Source: CAZOJJ01 sp964580105 (GTDB lineage Bacteria; Bacteroidota; Rhodothermia; Rhodothermales; Rubricoccaceae). From it: DNA of 15,025 nucleotides. A model generated the notes under the pieces. It was not told the DNA's origin and did not search any database. It saw only the letters and a program-made list of their open reading frames with translations. Below are positions 13,709 through 15,025 of this stretch, piece after piece. Every line of letters begins with the position of its first letter. Positions within the stretch are counted from its first letter, which is position 1. Both the position numbers and the translations under genes were made by a program. The stretch covers positions 1-15,025 of the forward strand of contig CAZOJJ010000065.1 of NCBI GenBank assembly GCA_964580105.1, in the 5' to 3' direction.

Positions 13709-14679
13709 CGGCCGGTGTCCTCCTCGCGGAGCGACGCCAGGATGTTGAGGTAGCTTCCGTAGCGCTCCAGCGAGATGGCCCCTTCGTCCACGGCCGCCGT
13801 GACGGCGCAGCCGGGCTCGTGGTCGTGCGTGCAATCCGGGAAGCGGCAGTGGCCGATGTAGGGCCGCATCTCGACGAAGTATCCCCCCAGTTCCGGCGGC
13901 TCCATGTCCCAGATGCCGTACTCACGGATGCCCGGCGTGTCCACGACGAACCCGTCGCCCAGCGGGTAGAGCGTGGCGAAGGTGGTCGTGTGGCGGCCCT
14001 TCTGCGTCTTCGCGCTGATGGCGCCCGTGCGAAGGTCGAGGTCGGGGGCCACCGCGTTCAGGAGCGACGACTTGCCGACGCCCGACGGCCCGGCCACGAC
14101 GCTCGTTTTGCCCCGGAGCGCCTCGCGAAACGCCTCGACGCCCTCGCCCGTCTCGGCGCTCGTCAGGAGGACGGGGTAGCCGAGGCCTTCGTAGAGGCCC
14201 CGCCAGAAGCCGATGGCCTCCTGCGCCCGCGCCTTTCCTTCGAGCAAATCGGCCTTGTTGATGACGAGGCCGGCGTCGAGGTGGTAGGCCTCGGCCATCA
14301 CGAGGAAGCGGTCCACGAAGCCCGGGTTGAGCTTGGGCTGGAACGTCGCCTGGACGCACCACGCGGCGTCCACGTTGGCCGCGATGACGTGCTCGCGCCC
14401 GACGCGCCGCCCGGCCGCCCGGCGGCTGAGCTGGTTGCGGCGCGGGAGGATCTCGGTGATGAGGCCGGTGCCGTCGTCCTCCCGGCGCACCCGCACCCGG
14501 TCGCCGACGGCGATGGGGTTCGTCTCGTCGATCTCCTCGTGCTGGAGGCGGAACTTGCCGCGCACGCGGGCCGGGAGGGGCTCGGCCTCGCCGTCGAGCC
14601 GGACGGTGTACCAGCTGCCGGTGGACCGCATGACGGTGCCTTCGGCCGGGGGCGCGTCCTCGGTCGGGGATGGGGTCAT
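13705..14679 (-). CDS. rsgA: Ribosome small subunit-dependent GTPase A (RsgA/YjeQ)
   Basis: A 324-residue circularly permuted GTPase that helps the late assembly of the 30S subunit. An N-terminal OB-fold (about residues 13-90) contains MRSTGSWYTVR. The G motifs come in permuted order: G4 N141-K-A-D144, G1 GPSGVGKS (K203), then G3 D247-T-P-G. The C-terminal zinc site is C278, C283, H285 and C291 in CRFPDCTHDHEPGC. Length is normal. The ATG at 14679 is used; the next Met at residue 17 would also keep the OB-fold, so the exact start is uncertain by 16 residues. It leads an operon with the acyltransferase and P450 genes and is divergent from the gene at 14761. Confidence 0.97.
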   Translation of the reverse strand: MTPSPTEDAPPAEGTVMRSTGSWYTVRLDGEAEPLPARVRGKFRLQHEEIDETNPIAVGDRVRVRREDDGTGLITEILPRRNQLSRRAAGRRVGREHVIAANVDAAWCVQATFQPKLNPGFVDRFLVMAEAYHLDAGLVINKADLLEGKARAQEAIGFWRGLYEGLGYPVLLTSAETGEGVEAFREALRGKTSVVAGPSGVGKSSLLNAVAPDLDLRTGAISAKTQKGRHTTTFATLYPLGDGFVVDTPGIREYGIWDMEPPELGGYFVEMRPYIGHCRFPDCTHDHEPGCAVTAAVDEGAISLERYGSYLNILASLREEDTGR

Positions 14680-14721
14680 GCGGGTGAAACTCGCTCCACG
14701 AGGGTCCGTCTAAGCCACGCG

Positions 14722-14737
14722 CGGCCGGTCCCGGCCG
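14722..14737. promoter_or_regulatory. Perfect palindrome in the divergent intergenic region
   Basis: CGGCCGG-TC-CCGGCCG is a 7-bp inverted repeat with a 2-nt centre. It lies in the 81-nt region between the divergent rsgA and 14761 starts, and could be a shared operator. The region has no clear -7/-33 pair. In DNA this rich in GC such a palindrome could be chance. Confidence 0.3.
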
Positions 14738-14760
14738 TCCCGAACCAACCCCGGACGATC

Positions 14761-15025
14761 ATGAAGGAAACCGACCCCCGGACGCGCGCGCAGTACGAGA
14801 AGGTGCGCGACGAGTTCGCCCACCTCGGCATCCAAGATAAGACCGCGTTCGTCCTCGAAGCGACGTTCGACACCCTCGGCGAGGTCGTCCGTGAGGCCGG
14901 CAAGACCGTCTCCGACCTCTTCGAGCGCGTCAGCAAGGACGACTTCTGGACGCCGCCCACGGCCGCCGACGAGGCCTCGTCGGCGGAAGCCTCCGAGGCG
15001 GAAGCCTCCGAGGCGGAAGCCTCCG
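14761..15025 (+). CDS. Unrecognised protein, N-terminal part (runs off the window)
   Basis: An open frame starts at ATG 14761 and remains open to the window end, giving 88 residues. The first ~60 residues (MKETDPRTRAQYEKVRDEFA, then LGIQDKTAFVLEATFDTLGE, VVREAGKTVSDLFERVSK) are charged, predicted helical and free of cysteine. They look like a small amphipathic helical bundle or coiled coil. After DDFWTPP the chain becomes Ala/Glu/Ser-rich and enters an AEASE repeat. There is no signal peptide. I do not recognise the family; a phasin- or histone-like helical protein with a disordered tail is possible. It is divergent from rsgA with 81 nt between the starts. No SD sequence is present. Confidence 0.7.
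   Translation, partial: MKETDPRTRAQYEKVRDEFAHLGIQDKTAFVLEATFDTLGEVVREAGKTVSDLFERVSKDDFWTPPTAADEASSAEASEAEASEAEAS
14983..15025 (+). repeat. 15-bp tandem repeat, nearly three copies, cut by window end
   Basis: The unit GCGGAAGCCTCCGAG occurs at 14983-14997 and 14998-15012, with 13 nt of a third copy at 15013-15025. It encodes AEASE in the reading frame starting at 14761. It may continue beyond the window. The length is a multiple of three, so copy-number change keeps the frame. Confidence 0.95.

Overview
The window is a GC-rich (roughly 70% by eye), gene-dense stretch of bacterial chromosome. I infer a marine Rhodothermota/Bacteroidota-type organism, for example a Rubricoccaceae or Rhodothermales relative. 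The reasons are: no Shine-Dalgarno sequences before the leading genes, -7-like elements of the TAnnTTTG type, a DUF1015 gene beside serA and serC, a split three-gene transhydrogenase, and a TopA that ends in topoisomerase C-terminal repeats instead of zinc fingers. This placement rests on remembered family patterns, not on a search. I see no phage genes, transposases, insertion sequences or CRISPR arrays.

Layout. (1) 1-93: an initiator tRNA-Met on the minus strand with its own -7-like element. (2) 225-5063, plus strand: a serine biosynthesis cluster, DUF1015 - serA - small secreted NTF2-like protein - serC - EGLN/PHD-like prolyl hydroxylase. It is closed by two hairpins; the second (5107-5133) is a textbook intrinsic terminator. 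(3) 5279-8765, plus strand: the proton-translocating NAD(P) transhydrogenase as pntAA-pntAB-pntB, with an unrecognised membrane-anchored protein overlapping the pntB stop. (4) 8881-11436, plus strand: topA. (5) 11449-11470: a GC-rich hairpin between convergent genes. (6) 14679 down to 11481, minus strand: rsgA - stand-alone E2-type acyltransferase - cytochrome P450, joined by two 4-bp start/stop overlaps. (7) 14761-15025, plus strand: the start of an unrecognised gene that enters an AEASE repeat and runs off the window.

How the parts fit. SerA and SerC make phosphoserine from 3-phosphoglycerate. No classical serB is present here, so the DUF1015 protein, with its ParB/SerK-like DGHHR motif, is an interesting neighbour. 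The transhydrogenase uses the proton gradient to make NADPH. The P450/acyltransferase pair looks like a small lipid- or secondary-metabolite-modifying unit that is translationally tied to a ribosome-assembly GTPase.

Most of the window is ordinary housekeeping DNA. The parts that deserve a second look are the rsgA-acyltransferase-P450 coupling, the PHD-like hydroxylase 5 nt behind serC, the DUF1015/serA arrangement with a structured leader, the coupled membrane protein after pntB, the U1-U72 initiator tRNA, and three in-frame short tandem repeats.
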